This document shows, one piece after another, positions 50,032 to 61,926 of a stretch of 64,000 nucleotides of DNA; the first letter of the stretch is position 1; each line of letters starts with the position of its first letter. Source of the stretch: Algicella marina (GTDB lineage Bacteria > Pseudomonadota > Alphaproteobacteria > Rhodobacterales > Rhodobacteraceae); NCBI RefSeq assembly GCF_009931615.1, contig NZ_CP046620.1, positions 496,001 to 560,000 on the forward strand. The letters run 5' to 3'. The notes under the pieces were generated by a model. The model saw nothing but the letters and a program-made list of their open reading frames with translations, was not told where the DNA came from and did not search any database. Both the position numbers and the translations under genes were made by a program.

Positions 50032-50035
<4 letters not shown>
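48611..50035 (+). CDS. glgA: glycogen synthase (ADP-glucose, GT5)
   Basis: Extends alpha-1,4-glucan from ADP-glucose. The 474-residue GT5 enzyme has the ADP-glucose-binding KTGGLADVAGALP near residue 15, HCHDWQAGLAP near 140, VVSRLTEQKGLDLL near 300 and the PSRFEPCGLTQLYGLRYG motif with the active-site Glu near 380. The ATG at 48611 overlaps the glgC stop (TGATG) and its own stop overlaps the glgX start (ATGA). Confidence 0.97.
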
Positions 50036-53720
<3,685 letters not shown>

Positions 53721-53726
53721 GCAGGA

Positions 53727-53760
53727 CGGCCCGGAATTTCGGGGCGAACGGGCCGCTTTC
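53727..53760 (+). terminator. hairpin with short T-stretch after pgm
   Basis: CGGCCCG, 15-base loop, CGGGCCG, then CTTTC: a 7-base GC stem just after the pgm stop and before the tRNA promoter. Likely the end of the glycogen operon, though the T-run is short. Confidence 0.45.
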
Positions 53761-53764
53761 CCGC

Positions 53765-53793
53765 TTGACCACAAGGTTCACTACCCCTAAACA
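53765..53793 (+). promoter_or_regulatory. sigma-70 promoter of the tRNA-Met gene
   Basis: TTGACC (53765-53770), 17-base spacer, TAAACA (53788-53793). Transcription would start near 53800, a few bases before the tRNA 5' end at 53805. Spacing and box quality are good. Confidence 0.7.
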
Positions 53794-53804
53794 ACCGGCA
53801 CTTT

Positions 53805-53881
53805 GGCGGAGTAGCTCAGGTGGTTAGAGCAGCGGAATCATAATCCGCGTGTCGGGGGTTCAAGTCCCTCCTCCGCTACCA
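53805..53881 (+). tRNA. tRNA-Met (CAU), elongator type
   Basis: A 77-base cloverleaf with encoded CCA: acceptor GGCGGAG/CTCCGCT, D-arm with GTAGCTCAGGTGGTTAGAGC, anticodon stem GCGGA/TCCGC around loop ATCATAA with CAT at 53839-53841, variable loop, T-arm GGGGGTTCAAGTCCCTC. It matches the elongator tRNA-Met pattern of alphaproteobacteria as I recall it. An Ile2 tRNA (CAU modified by TilS) has a different acceptor stem, so Met is preferred. Confidence 0.93.
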
Positions 53882-54015
53882 ATTTCCCCGCACACCAATG
53901 ACTTGAAGATTCATGTCTGGCCATGTTCGGCAGGCTCACCCGCCACCCGGCAAGAAGGGGGGGCGGCAGTGGCTCGCGGGATGATCCGATTATATCGTTC
54001 CGCCGATGATGGGAG

Positions 54016-54042
54016 TAAAAGCGCCGACACCGATAACGGCGC
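54016..54042 (-). terminator. Rho-independent terminator of the ectoine operon
   Basis: On the minus strand GCGCCG, 10-base loop, CGGCGC, TTTTAC: a 6-base GC stem followed by four T, located about 70 bases after the aspartate kinase stop. It probably ends the ectABC-ask transcript. Confidence 0.5.
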
Positions 54043-54108
54043 CGGCGTTCGCTGATAGAGCTTACCGATACTGCTTCACGTCTGCCGGTGGCTTCGGCAC
54101 TATCAGCA

Positions 54109-55530
54109 CTAGGCTACCAACGAGATCGATGCACAACGTGAGCGATCAAAGAACACGGCGTGCATAGCCTGAATGGCAGGATCCCGGTCGTTGCGGTTCA
54201 CTATGAACTGGGCATCGACGTTGCGAGGACCCTGGGTTGCACCCAATGGTGATAGTCCCTCTTGTTCCATAGCCTGGAGGCCGCGCGAGACAACGCGCAG
54301 GTCGCTGAGGTCGCGCCCCAGAACGGAAACGATCGCCAGCTTGCGCGTCGTTATCTCCGCCTGCGGGTACTTCGCCGCAAGATCGGCTTCGACGCGGCGC
54401 ATCGTTTTCAAGGACGCATCGACGTAATGGGTGATCGTGTTTGCGTTCGAGACTTTCGAGACGATGCGGACATTGTGGCGCGTCAGAACTTCAAGAATGG
54501 TGGCGTCGTAGCCCTTTACGCCCACCATGTCCTGTTCGAACAGTTCCAACGCAATGATGTCGAGACCGGTGACCATCTCGACTGCCGGTGTGGATGCAGG
54601 CTGGTCGTCGATGATCGTACCTGGATCGCCAGGCTCAAACGCATTCGTCACACGCAATGGTACGCCGGCCTGTCGCAGTGTCTTGGCAGCCGAAGGGTGA
54701 ATCGCTTCCATTCCGAGGTTGGCCATCTGATCGGCCACATCGTAGTTTGTATGGCCAAGTGTCCTGACAGCATCTTCACCGACAAGTTTCGGATCGGCGG
54801 AAGACAGATGGAACTCCTTGTGGATGATCGCTTCGCTTGCGCCCGTGATGGCCGCCAGTTGCGAAAACGTAACTTCTGAGTAGCCGCGATCAAACTCGCG
54901 CATCAGGCCTTCGCTACATTGTGCATAGCCAGTGACGATTGGCATTTCGATGCTCGGGTCGATGTCCTGCATCGCCCCCTCAATCCTTTCGCGCAAGGTT
55001 ATGTCGCCGTCGTCGCGCCATCCCGACAGATCCACCAGCCTTCCGTTAATTCCGGCGCGCTGCAACAACAGCGTTGTCACGAAGGCGGAATGTGCCTCGC
55101 CCAAACCGGAAAGTAGCTCGCGAATATGCATAAGGTGTGCATTCAGCCGAAAGTGACCGTAGGAACAAAGCCTTTGAAGATCGATCAGGCAGTTGCGGGC
55201 GCCTTCGATACGTTCCTGTACGAACGCGGTCGCCTGAGCCTGATCGCCCGGATGGTCAAGTACGGATTCATGCGCGGAGACCATCGCTGATCCAGCGCGG
55301 CTCAGCGCGTCGTGCCAGCCATGATGATTCTCATCGTTGGCGAATGCGGCATAAGCACCTGCCTCGCCTGTCTTCTTGTGTTCCAGCAGCAAGTTGGTGA
55401 TGCCGCCGAATGCCGAAACGACGAAGATCCGTCCGTATCGCACAACACCATCTTCGAGGAAAAGGGTGTCGCGCAACTCATGCAGGCGAGACATGGATGT
55501 CCCACCGATCTTTTCCACACTATGGGTCAT
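54109..55530 (-). CDS. ask: ectoine-associated aspartate kinase
   Basis: Phosphorylates aspartate as the first step toward aspartate semialdehyde, the ectoine precursor. The 473-residue protein begins MTHSVEKIGGTSMSRL with the kinase KxGGTS motif, has GYAQCSEGLMREFDRGYSEV-type substrate loop (here GLMREFDRGYSE) near residue 215, and two C-terminal ACT-like modules. Long insertions relative to LysC and position behind ectC mark it as the dedicated ectoine isoform (Ask_Ect), known to resist feedback. The ATG at 55530 overlaps nothing; ectC ends 2 bases before. Confidence 0.93.
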   Translation of the reverse strand: MTHSVEKIGGTSMSRLHELRDTLFLEDGVVRYGRIFVVSAFGGITNLLLEHKKTGEAGAYAAFANDENHHGWHDALSRAGSAMVSAHESVLDHPGDQAQATAFVQERIEGARNCLIDLQRLCSYGHFRLNAHLMHIRELLSGLGEAHSAFVTTLLLQRAGINGRLVDLSGWRDDGDITLRERIEGAMQDIDPSIEMPIVTGYAQCSEGLMREFDRGYSEVTFSQLAAITGASEAIIHKEFHLSSADPKLVGEDAVRTLGHTNYDVADQMANLGMEAIHPSAAKTLRQAGVPLRVTNAFEPGDPGTIIDDQPASTPAVEMVTGLDIIALELFEQDMVGVKGYDATILEVLTRHNVRIVSKVSNANTITHYVDASLKTMRRVEADLAAKYPQAEITTRKLAIVSVLGRDLSDLRVVSRGLQAMEQEGLSPLGATQGPRNVDAQFIVNRNDRDPAIQAMHAVFFDRSRCASISLVA

Positions 55531-55531
55531 T

Positions 55532-55933
55532 TCAAGCCTCGGCGGTCTCTGGAGCGGCGTAGGAGCCATCTTCCCGGTGCACCTCGTTTCCGGTGACCGG
55601 AGGGTTGAAGCAGCAGGCCATTACCAGTTCGGTATCTGCGCGCAACGTGTGGCGATCATGCTTGTCGAGCGCGTACATCACGCCGGGTTTTATCGCATGC
55701 GTCTCACCAGAGGCCAGATCGATGATCGAGCCGGTCCCCTGCATGCAGTATACGCTTTCGAAATGGTTCTTGTATTCGAACGTGTGCTCGGAACCGGCTT
55801 CTAAAAACGTGATGTGGAAGGAAAAGCCCATACCGTCATCTGCCAGCAACATGCGCACGCTGGTCCAGTTCGCATCGGACACAACGCGGTTCTGATCGGT
55901 TTTGGCAATCTCGTGAAAATCCCTGACAATCAT
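55532..55933 (-). CDS. ectC: L-ectoine synthase
   Basis: Cyclises N-gamma-acetyl-diaminobutyrate to ectoine. The 133-residue cupin has the full family pattern: [38 protein letters not shown], the metal-site Glu and Tyr in [14 protein letters not shown], and the HDRHTLRA segment with His ligand. The ATG at 55933 follows the ectB stop by 4 bases. No ectD hydroxylase gene follows, so the product is ectoine and not hydroxyectoine from this locus. Confidence 0.97.
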   Translation of the reverse strand: MIVRDFHEIAKTDQNRVVSDANWTSVRMLLADDGMGFSFHITFLEAGSEHTFEYKNHFESVYCMQGTGSIIDLASGETHAIKPGVMYALDKHDRHTLRADTELVMACCFNPPVTGNEVHREDGSYAAPETAEA

Positions 55934-55937
55934 CTGC

Positions 55938-57224
55938 TTACTCCGCTGCAATCGTGGTTTGACTGGTGACGCTCTGGGCTGCATCAATGAGCACATTCAG
56001 GCCCTTTTCCAGAAGGGCATCGGGTATCGTCAAAGGTGCGAGGATCTTAACCACCTCGTCATCAGAACCTGACGTTTCCACGATGAGGCCCTTGTCGAAG
56101 GCGTGTGCGCATATCTCTCCTGCAAGTTCACCTGAACCAACGTCAACCCCGCGCATCATGCCGCGTCCCTTGAGGTAAGCACCTGGAACCATGCCGGCGA
56201 TGGTCCTGAGCCCGTCTTCGATCAAAGAAGCTCTGCGCTCGATGTCGGCTTTCAGGCGTTCGTCCGACCAGAATTTTTCGATGGCGACCCGCGCGGTTAC
56301 GAAGGCATGAGTATTGCCGCGGAAGGTTCCGTTATGTTCGGCCGGCCCCATTACATCGTGTTCCGGTCGCACCAGGACGAGCCCCATCGGCAGGCCGAAG
56401 CCCGAAACGGACTTCGCCAGCGTCACGATGTCCGGCGTGATGCCCATGTCGTCGAAAGAGAAGAACGAGCCCGTCCGCCCGCATCCCGCCTGGATATCGT
56501 CAATGATCAGGAGTGCGCCATGCTTTCTGGCCAGTTTTGCTATCGAAGTGATCCAGTCGGCACTGGCGGCATTCAGCCCCCCTTCGCCCTGAACCGTCTC
56601 CAGCAAAATGGCTGCGGGTGCATCCATACCGGAAGAGGGATCTTCCAGCATCGCCCTCAACAAGTCGGAGGTATCGACATCCGTGCCCATGTAGCCATCG
56701 TAAGGCAGGCGCGTGACATCGTTGAGGGCAGTGCCCGCACCGCCTCGGTGATAGCCATTGCCAGTGGCTGCCAAAGCACCTTGCGTGACGCCATGAAAGC
56801 CGTTGGTGAACGCGATAATGTTGGTTCTGCCCGTGGATTTGCGGGCGATCTTCATCGCTGCCTCGACCGCGTTGGCACCTGTTGGTCCAACAAACATCAG
56901 CTTGTGATCCATTGCGCGCGGCCTAAGGACGTGCTCTTCGAACGTCTCGATAAACGCGCCTTTTGCTTCGGTATGCATATCAAGGCCGTGGGTAACGCCG
57001 TCGCCGGAGATGTGCTCGATCAGTGCTGTTTTCATATCCGGGTCATTGTGCCCATAGTTCAACGAAGAGCAGCCGGCCAGGAAATCTATATATGTTCGGC
57101 CCGCCGTATCGGTCATCTCGGCACCGCTGGCTGTTGAGAAGACCGTATCGAAGCCGCGGCAATAGCTGCGGGCATTGGATTCACGGCGTTTGAAAATGGG
57201 CATGTGGGAGGTTTTCGTAGACAT
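55938..57224 (-). CDS. ectB: diaminobutyrate-2-oxoglutarate transaminase
   Basis: Converts aspartate semialdehyde to L-2,4-diaminobutyrate. The 428-residue class III aminotransferase has [20 protein letters not shown] for PLP phosphate binding near residue 110-130, [11 protein letters not shown] with the PLP-contacting Asp near 243, and the Schiff-base Lys271 in [14 protein letters not shown]. It lies 48 bases after ectA and 4 bases before ectC in the minus-strand operon. Confidence 0.97.
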   Translation of the reverse strand: MSTKTSHMPIFKRRESNARSYCRGFDTVFSTASGAEMTDTAGRTYIDFLAGCSSLNYGHNDPDMKTALIEHISGDGVTHGLDMHTEAKGAFIETFEEHVLRPRAMDHKLMFVGPTGANAVEAAMKIARKSTGRTNIIAFTNGFHGVTQGALAATGNGYHRGGAGTALNDVTRLPYDGYMGTDVDTSDLLRAMLEDPSSGMDAPAAILLETVQGEGGLNAASADWITSIAKLARKHGALLIIDDIQAGCGRTGSFFSFDDMGITPDIVTLAKSVSGFGLPMGLVLVRPEHDVMGPAEHNGTFRGNTHAFVTARVAIEKFWSDERLKADIERRASLIEDGLRTIAGMVPGAYLKGRGMMRGVDVGSGELAGEICAHAFDKGLIVETSGSDDEVVKILAPLTIPDALLEKGLNVLIDAAQSVTSQTTIAAE

Positions 57225-57272
57225 ACGACCTCTTTCAGGTTTTGAAATGTGGAAGGGTTGAGTGCGCCGCGA

Positions 57273-57803
57273 TCAGGCGGCGTTCGCAAGGCTTTCGGCC
57301 AGTGGAATGGTCACCAGGTTTTCTGTCTGGTGCCTGTTCTGGAAGTGCGATGATTTCTTGTAATGTGGCTGAATATCCAGTGGGGAACCTTGCAGTCTGC
57401 CAAACTTGCGGAAGAGTGCCCAAGATGCCTCGTTGTCGGCAGTGATGGTCGTCTGGATGCGTCGAACGCCCTCGCAGGCATCTCGTTCCAGAATCTCCTG
57501 AAGCATGGTTGTTCCGAGGCCCATTCCGCGGGCGTTTTCCGAGACGGCAACTTGCCAGATGAACAGTGTATCCGGATCGTCGGGCAGGACATATGCAGAA
57601 ATCCAGCCGACCACTTCACCTCTGAGTTCTGCCAGAACGCAGGTTTCTGAGAAGTGGTCGCATTGGATCATGTTGCAATACATGGAGTTCTCATCAAGAG
57701 GCTTGCACGACCTGACCAATTCCCAGACGTCGGCGCCATCTTCTGAGAGTGGCGTCCGCAGACAGGGAATCTTTACGCTGGCAAGGTCGCGTGGGTGTTG
57801 CAT
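57273..57803 (-). CDS. ectA: L-2,4-diaminobutyrate acetyltransferase
   Basis: Acetylates diaminobutyrate with acetyl-CoA. The 176-residue GNAT protein has WELVRSCKPLDENSMYCNM near the N-terminus, VVGWISAYVLPDDPDTLFIWQVAV, the acetyl-CoA loop ENARGMGLGTTML near residue 92-104, and ITADNEASWALFRKFG. First gene of ectABC-ask. TGGAG lies 8 bases before the ATG, and a good promoter (57833-57861) just upstream gives a short 5' leader. Confidence 0.96.
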   Translation of the reverse strand: MQHPRDLASVKIPCLRTPLSEDGADVWELVRSCKPLDENSMYCNMIQCDHFSETCVLAELRGEVVGWISAYVLPDDPDTLFIWQVAVSENARGMGLGTTMLQEILERDACEGVRRIQTTITADNEASWALFRKFGRLQGSPLDIQPHYKKSSHFQNRHQTENLVTIPLAESLANAA

Positions 57804-57832
57804 TCAAGTTTCTCCATTTTGCTTCGCGCATC

Positions 57833-57861
57833 TAAATATCATCGGCGCCCCACAGCTTCAA
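57833..57861 (-). promoter_or_regulatory. sigma-70-like promoter of ectABC-ask
   Basis: On the minus strand TTGAAG (57861-57856), 17-base spacer, TATTTA (57838-57833); transcription would start near 57826, about 23 bases before the ectA start. Salt control is expected from the pathway, but no other site is visible within the promoter. Confidence 0.5.
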
Positions 57862-57954
57862 GAGGCTAAGCGAATTTACCGAAAAATATGGAATATTGGT
57901 GTAAAAAACTTAGATTGTTGGTGCGGAAGCTGAAAGTGGGCAGTAGGGCTGCCT

Positions 57955-57987
57955 CTAATTCATTAGAAAGACTAAATAGTTTGGTCT
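57955..57987. promoter_or_regulatory. candidate EctR operator (two inverted repeats)
   Basis: CTAATTCATTAG (57955-57966, perfect 5-base arms) is followed at 57969-57987 by AGACTAAATAGTTTGGTCT, whose 7-base arms match with one difference. Both lie between the divergent ectA and marR-type genes, 55-87 bases before the regulator start. MarR dimers bind such AT-rich dyads, so autorepression is likely; effect on ectA is possible. Confidence 0.45.
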
Positions 57988-58041
57988 TCCCATTCGAGAA
58001 CTATCCGTGTAGCGTTGACGCCAAACTTGTTTCAGGTCTCA

Positions 58042-58524
58042 ATGGATCGCATCGACTCGAGCCTTGTCGCGCTTCGCCGTATCCTTCGCGCCACCGAACT
58101 TTTCGGCAGGGAAATTAAGAAAACCGCGGGCGTCACACCGGCGCAGTTCCGGGTGTTGCAAATTATTTCTGAACATGGATATGCGACGGCTACAACGATC
58201 GCACTCCGCATGCGCGTTACTCAAGCCACGGTCACGTCGCTTGTAGACAAGCTTGTGCGCGAAGAGATGGTCGAGCGTGAGAAATCCACGGCAGATCGGC
58301 GCCAGATCAACATTCATATCACGTCAAAGGGTGTGAAGACCGTCACTGAAGCTCCCGATCCCCTCCAGCAGCGCTTTGTACGCAAGTTCTCCGCGATGGC
58401 GGACTGGGAACAAATGATGCTGGTCGCAAGCTTGGAGCGTGTGGCGGCAATGCTTGACGCCGAGGAGATAGACGCATCGCCGGTACTGGACACCGGCGAT
58501 TTCAAATTGTCCGAGAGTGACTAG
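58042..58524 (+). CDS. ectR: MarR family regulator, probable ectoine operon regulator
   Basis: A 160-residue MarR protein: dimerisation helix LVALRRILRATELFGREIKK, then winged helix-turn-helix TPAQFRVLQIISEHG, TTIALRMRVTQATVTSLVDKL recognition segment and the wing REKSTADRRQINIHIT. Position, divergent from ectABC-ask, fits EctR1-type repressors described in methylotrophs and halophiles. The ATG at 58042 is used; a TTG at 58015 is in frame. The sequence after it (58525-58640) holds no gene. Confidence 0.85.
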   Translation: MDRIDSSLVALRRILRATELFGREIKKTAGVTPAQFRVLQIISEHGYATATTIALRMRVTQATVTSLVDKLVREEMVEREKSTADRRQINIHITSKGVKTVTEAPDPLQQRFVRKFSAMADWEQMMLVASLERVAAMLDAEEIDASPVLDTGDFKLSESD

Positions 58525-58640
58525 CTGCGATGGGTGTATGGAGTGTCTGGAAATACGACATCTGGTCGGAGCAGCCAAAGAGCCATATGGCGTAGTGGTT
58601 CGATCCGGCTCGACAACGCGAAGAGAAGGTGCCCCATCAT

Positions 58641-59693
58641 CTAGGCCGCGACGTTCCGATTTTGCGAAAGGCGGCTGTCGATGGTGGACGCGATTTCATC
58701 CACCGCTTCGTGGGACATACCCAATTGATCGCCGATCAGTTTCACGAGCAGATCAACCCGCTCCACATCCGTCGAGCCGGCATCGATAGAGCGGGCAACA
58801 GACGAAGGTTTTAGCAGGCCATTGGCGGCACGGGCATATTTTTCGAACGGGACCTGATCATCCTCAGATGCGCCGAGACGCAGCGCGATGGCATCGATAT
58901 GGTGATAGATCGCTTCCGAAAGTTCGAGATCGCTGTGAACGGCCTCCTTGATCGGGCGGACGCCGGACGTGGTGACGCAGCGGTAGTTGCCTGTCAGTAG
59001 CATGCTCCACTTGGCGAAGGGAACAAACAGGCTGTTGAACACCCGTAATTTGACCGGCACATCGCTGTCGTCCAAGCGTACTTCGGCTATGTCCTGTTCC
59101 AGTTCCCGCAGCATCAACGTGTGGGTAGGGCTCTGGAAGGCCGCGGCCTTGAAGTTTGTCGGAAGGCCGACATGCAGGATGTTGGCACCTTCGCCTGGGA
59201 CTCGGAATGCCTGCGGATCCGGGCTGCAAAGAGTGACGAGACCTGGCTCGAAATCGTTCCAGACCTCGGGGCAGGTGTACGCGCTCTGAAGAGAATTCGC
59301 GTCCAGTTTCGGTATCCGGTGGAGATAGGCCAGAGGCGGCATGTTCATGATCGAAAGGCACGGAATGTTGGCCTTGGCAATGCGGGTCATCAGGGCGCGG
59401 ATTTCTTCCGTACCGTATTGCGGTTCAGCCATTGCGAGGGCGACAAGATCGTAGGCATCCACATCAACATTTGCTGGCACGACAGCATCGAGCTTGCCGG
59501 TCTGCTCGTTGGATCGGATGGCGCGTGCCTCATCCTCGCCCCTCAGCTTGATGCGGACATCCGTGCCCTTGGAATTGATCAGGCTGGCAGTCTTAGAACG
59601 GCAAACGAGTGTTACGTCATGCCCTGCCATCAATAACTTTGTTCCAAGCAGGGACCCGTAGGACGCTCCGAGGATGAGAATTCGGTATGCCAT
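58641..59693 (-). CDS. ketopantoate reductase-like NAD(P)-binding dehydrogenase
   Basis: A 350-residue Rossmann-fold protein with the N-terminal dinucleotide site ILGASYGSLLGTKLLMAGHDV and LVCRSKT after it, and a C-terminal helical domain with the KWSMLLTGNYRC and RPIKEAVHSDLELS region. It belongs with PanE/opine dehydrogenase-like reductases but is longer and has an altered glycine motif (GASYGS), so a true pantoate role is doubtful. AAAGGAG precedes the ATG at 59693. It lies downstream of tctCBA on the same strand, separated by a double-hairpin region, suggesting that it metabolises the imported acid. Confidence 0.75.
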   Translation of the reverse strand: MAYRILILGASYGSLLGTKLLMAGHDVTLVCRSKTASLINSKGTDVRIKLRGEDEARAIRSNEQTGKLDAVVPANVDVDAYDLVALAMAEPQYGTEEIRALMTRIAKANIPCLSIMNMPPLAYLHRIPKLDANSLQSAYTCPEVWNDFEPGLVTLCSPDPQAFRVPGEGANILHVGLPTNFKAAAFQSPTHTLMLRELEQDIAEVRLDDSDVPVKLRVFNSLFVPFAKWSMLLTGNYRCVTTSGVRPIKEAVHSDLELSEAIYHHIDAIALRLGASEDDQVPFEKYARAANGLLKPSSVARSIDAGSTDVERVDLLVKLIGDQLGMSHEAVDEIASTIDSRLSQNRNVAA

Positions 59694-59718
59694 GGTGTCG
59701 CTCCTTTTGCCAATCAGC

Positions 59719-59767
59719 CGGTGTGTGCCAAGCACACACCGCTGTGATCTGAAATAAACCACAGCGG
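59719..59767 (-). promoter_or_regulatory. two overlapping hairpins between tctA and the reductase gene
   Basis: CGGTGTGTG, loop of 5, CACACACCG (59719-59741) overlaps CCGCTGTG...CACAGCGG (59739-59767) by three bases. Both stems are perfect (9 and 8 base pairs) and partly exclude each other. No T-run follows on the minus strand, so they look like mRNA processing or stability elements. Confidence 0.5.
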
Positions 59768-59805
59768 TGCTCCCTCCAATGCATAGAAAAGTCGGAAGAG
59801 GGGAC

Positions 59806-61323
59806 TCAGGCGTTCGCCCGTTTGCCCCCGATCCGATCCTTGATCAACTTCAAGAGCGGCAACAGGATCAGGATGATCGCGATTACCGTGATCGGTCCCG
59901 CAATCGGGCGGGTGAAGAAGATCGAGGGATCCCCCGACGACAGCAGAAGGGATTGCCGCAGTGTCGGTTCCGCAATCGGGCCCAGCACGATGGCCAGAAC
60001 CGCCGGCGCAAGAGGATAGTCGAACTTGCGCAGGAAGAACGCTGAGAGACCGAAGAGCAGCATCAGCCAGACATCATGCATGTCCTTGGTTGCCGCGTAG
60101 CCACCCGTCACCGAAAGCACGAAGATGATCGGTGCGAGGATTGTGAAAGGCATGCGCAGCATCCAGATAAACAGCGGAATGAACGCGAGGTTGACCACCA
60201 CCGCCGCCACGTTGGAGACATAGAAGGATCCGATCAAGCCCCAGACGAACTCGCTCTGATCGACGAAGAGGCGGGGTCCGGGGGTTAGCCCCCAGATCAC
60301 CATGCCGCCAAGCAGAATTGCCGTCGTGGGAGAGCCCGGAATGCCAAGAGTCAGCATCGGCAGCATAGCACCGGTGGAGGCGGAGTTGTTCGCCGCTTCT
60401 GGTGCGGCGACGCCGCCCGGATGGCCTTGGCCGAATTCCTGCGGGTTCTTGGCCAGCATCTTTGCCACGCCGTAGGACATGAGTGAGCCCGGTGTTGCGC
60501 CGGCTGCAGGCAGAATCCCGACGAAGAAGCCGAGGAAGGAGCCAACAGCCGTGCCCTTCCAGCCGCGACGCATGCCCTCCTTGCTGTCTGCGACGATACC
60601 TTTCACGGACATCTTGGCCTCGGTGGACGTTATCTTTCCGCGAGTGCTGTCGATCGTCCAGATCATTTCGCCGATCCCGTAGACACCGATCGCCAGTACG
60701 AGGAAATTGATACCGTGGAGGAAGCCGGAGATGTCGAAGAACACCAGGCGAGGTGCGCCCGAAATCTGGTCGAAGCCGACAGAGGCCAGAACGAGGCCGA
60801 GGCAGATCGAAAAGATCGTTTTTGGGATGTCATCACCGCCAAGTCCAACGAAGGTGGCGAACGCCAGCAACATAAGGGCGAAGATTTCCGGGGGCCCAAA
60901 GCTGAGCGCGACCGATGCCAGCAGCGGAGCGAACAGAGTGAAGAGGATGTTCGCGACCGAACCACCGATGAACGATGCAATCGCGGCTGTCACCAGCGCA
61001 AGGCTGGCTCTGCCCTTCAAGGCCAATGGCCGGCCATCGAACGTTGTAGCCACGGCCGTGGATGCGCCGGGGATACCAAGGGTGATCGAGCTGATCGCCC
61101 CGCCGTACATCGCGCCGTAGTAGATGGCGGCGAGGAAGATGATTGCCGAGGACGGGGGCACCAGGAAGGTGATTGGCAAGAGGATTGCCACCCCGTTGAC
61201 GGAGCCAAGCCCGGGCATGGCACCGATGAAGAGCCCCAGCGTAACCCCGACAAATATCAGCGCGAGGTTGAGCGGTTGCAGTGACAGCAGCATGCCGTCG
61301 CCTAAAAGTCCTAAGATTTCCAT
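59806..61323 (-). CDS. tctA: tripartite tricarboxylate transporter large permease TctA
   Basis: A 505-residue membrane protein with about 11-12 helices and the TctA signatures GAMPGLGSVNGVAILLP near residue 33, ISSITLGIPGASTAVATTFDG near 80-100 (shown here in parts as TLGIPGAST), and GFFVGILPAAGATPGSLMSYG near 260. It forms the transport channel of the TTT importer with TctB and receives substrate from TctC. TTT systems import citrate or other di/tricarboxylates. The order tctC-tctB-tctA on the minus strand is usual. Confidence 0.95.
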   Translation of the reverse strand: MEILGLLGDGMLLSLQPLNLALIFVGVTLGLFIGAMPGLGSVNGVAILLPITFLVPPSSAIIFLAAIYYGAMYGGAISSITLGIPGASTAVATTFDGRPLALKGRASLALVTAAIASFIGGSVANILFTLFAPLLASVALSFGPPEIFALMLLAFATFVGLGGDDIPKTIFSICLGLVLASVGFDQISGAPRLVFFDISGFLHGINFLVLAIGVYGIGEMIWTIDSTRGKITSTEAKMSVKGIVADSKEGMRRGWKGTAVGSFLGFFVGILPAAGATPGSLMSYGVAKMLAKNPQEFGQGHPGGVAAPEAANNSASTGAMLPMLTLGIPGSPTTAILLGGMVIWGLTPGPRLFVDQSEFVWGLIGSFYVSNVAAVVVNLAFIPLFIWMLRMPFTILAPIIFVLSVTGGYAATKDMHDVWLMLLFGLSAFFLRKFDYPLAPAVLAIVLGPIAEPTLRQSLLLSSGDPSIFFTRPIAGPITVIAIILILLPLLKLIKDRIGGKRANA

Positions 61324-61378
61324 TGGTTAGCCCCGTCAGCCGGTGATCTTGTTCATTTGAAGAGCCATGTTTTTCGTC

Positions 61379-61882
61379 TCAGTAGATGATATCGTACAGG
61401 ACGTTGAAAACAGGCGACGTGAAGTCCATTCCCTTGGGCATCGTGATCCGCATCAGACCTTCAAAGAAGAAGAAGAAGGCGATGGGGAAGGTGATCGCAA
61501 AGACGAGCGTCAGGAGCCAGGAATGCCTGCCCAGAAACTTCAGATAGTACGTCAGGAATACCATCATCGCACCGTACATCGAGATGATGTTGATGAGCGC
61601 GATGAAGCCGAACAACCCGCCACCGACAAAGATGAGCGTCTTCTTGCCCTGTGAGTCGAGCACGGGTTCTTCGGATTGGGACGGCGGAGAAGTCCGCCGT
61701 GCCCAGTTGATTGCGATCAGAACCGTCGAAACAAGCATGACCGCGGCCAGCCAAAATGGCCAGGCACCACCTCCGGGGCCTTCGCCCCTGATGTAGCCGA
61801 TATTGAGTTCTGTGCTTTCCCACATCAGATAGATGGATAAGAGAGCAAGAATTCCAGCTGTTACAATTTCACCAAGTCGCAT
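61379..61882 (-). CDS. tctB: tripartite tricarboxylate transporter small permease TctB
   Basis: A 167-residue protein with four hydrophobic helices, the first at residues 6-20 and the last with FAITFPIAFFFFFEGLMRITMPKG (quoted in part as AFFFFFEGLMRI). The motif GPGGGAWPFWLA near residue 36 is family-typical. It pairs with TctA. It lies 44 bases after tctC and 55 bases before tctA. Confidence 0.92.
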   Translation of the reverse strand: MRLGEIVTAGILALLSIYLMWESTELNIGYIRGEGPGGGAWPFWLAAVMLVSTVLIAINWARRTSPPSQSEEPVLDSQGKKTLIFVGGGLFGFIALINIISMYGAMMVFLTYYLKFLGRHSWLLTLVFAITFPIAFFFFFEGLMRITMPKGMDFTSPVFNVLYDIIY

Positions 61883-61926
61883 CCGACCCTCCCAGAAAGC
61901 AGTGCCAAGCCATTAAAAAAGCAGGC

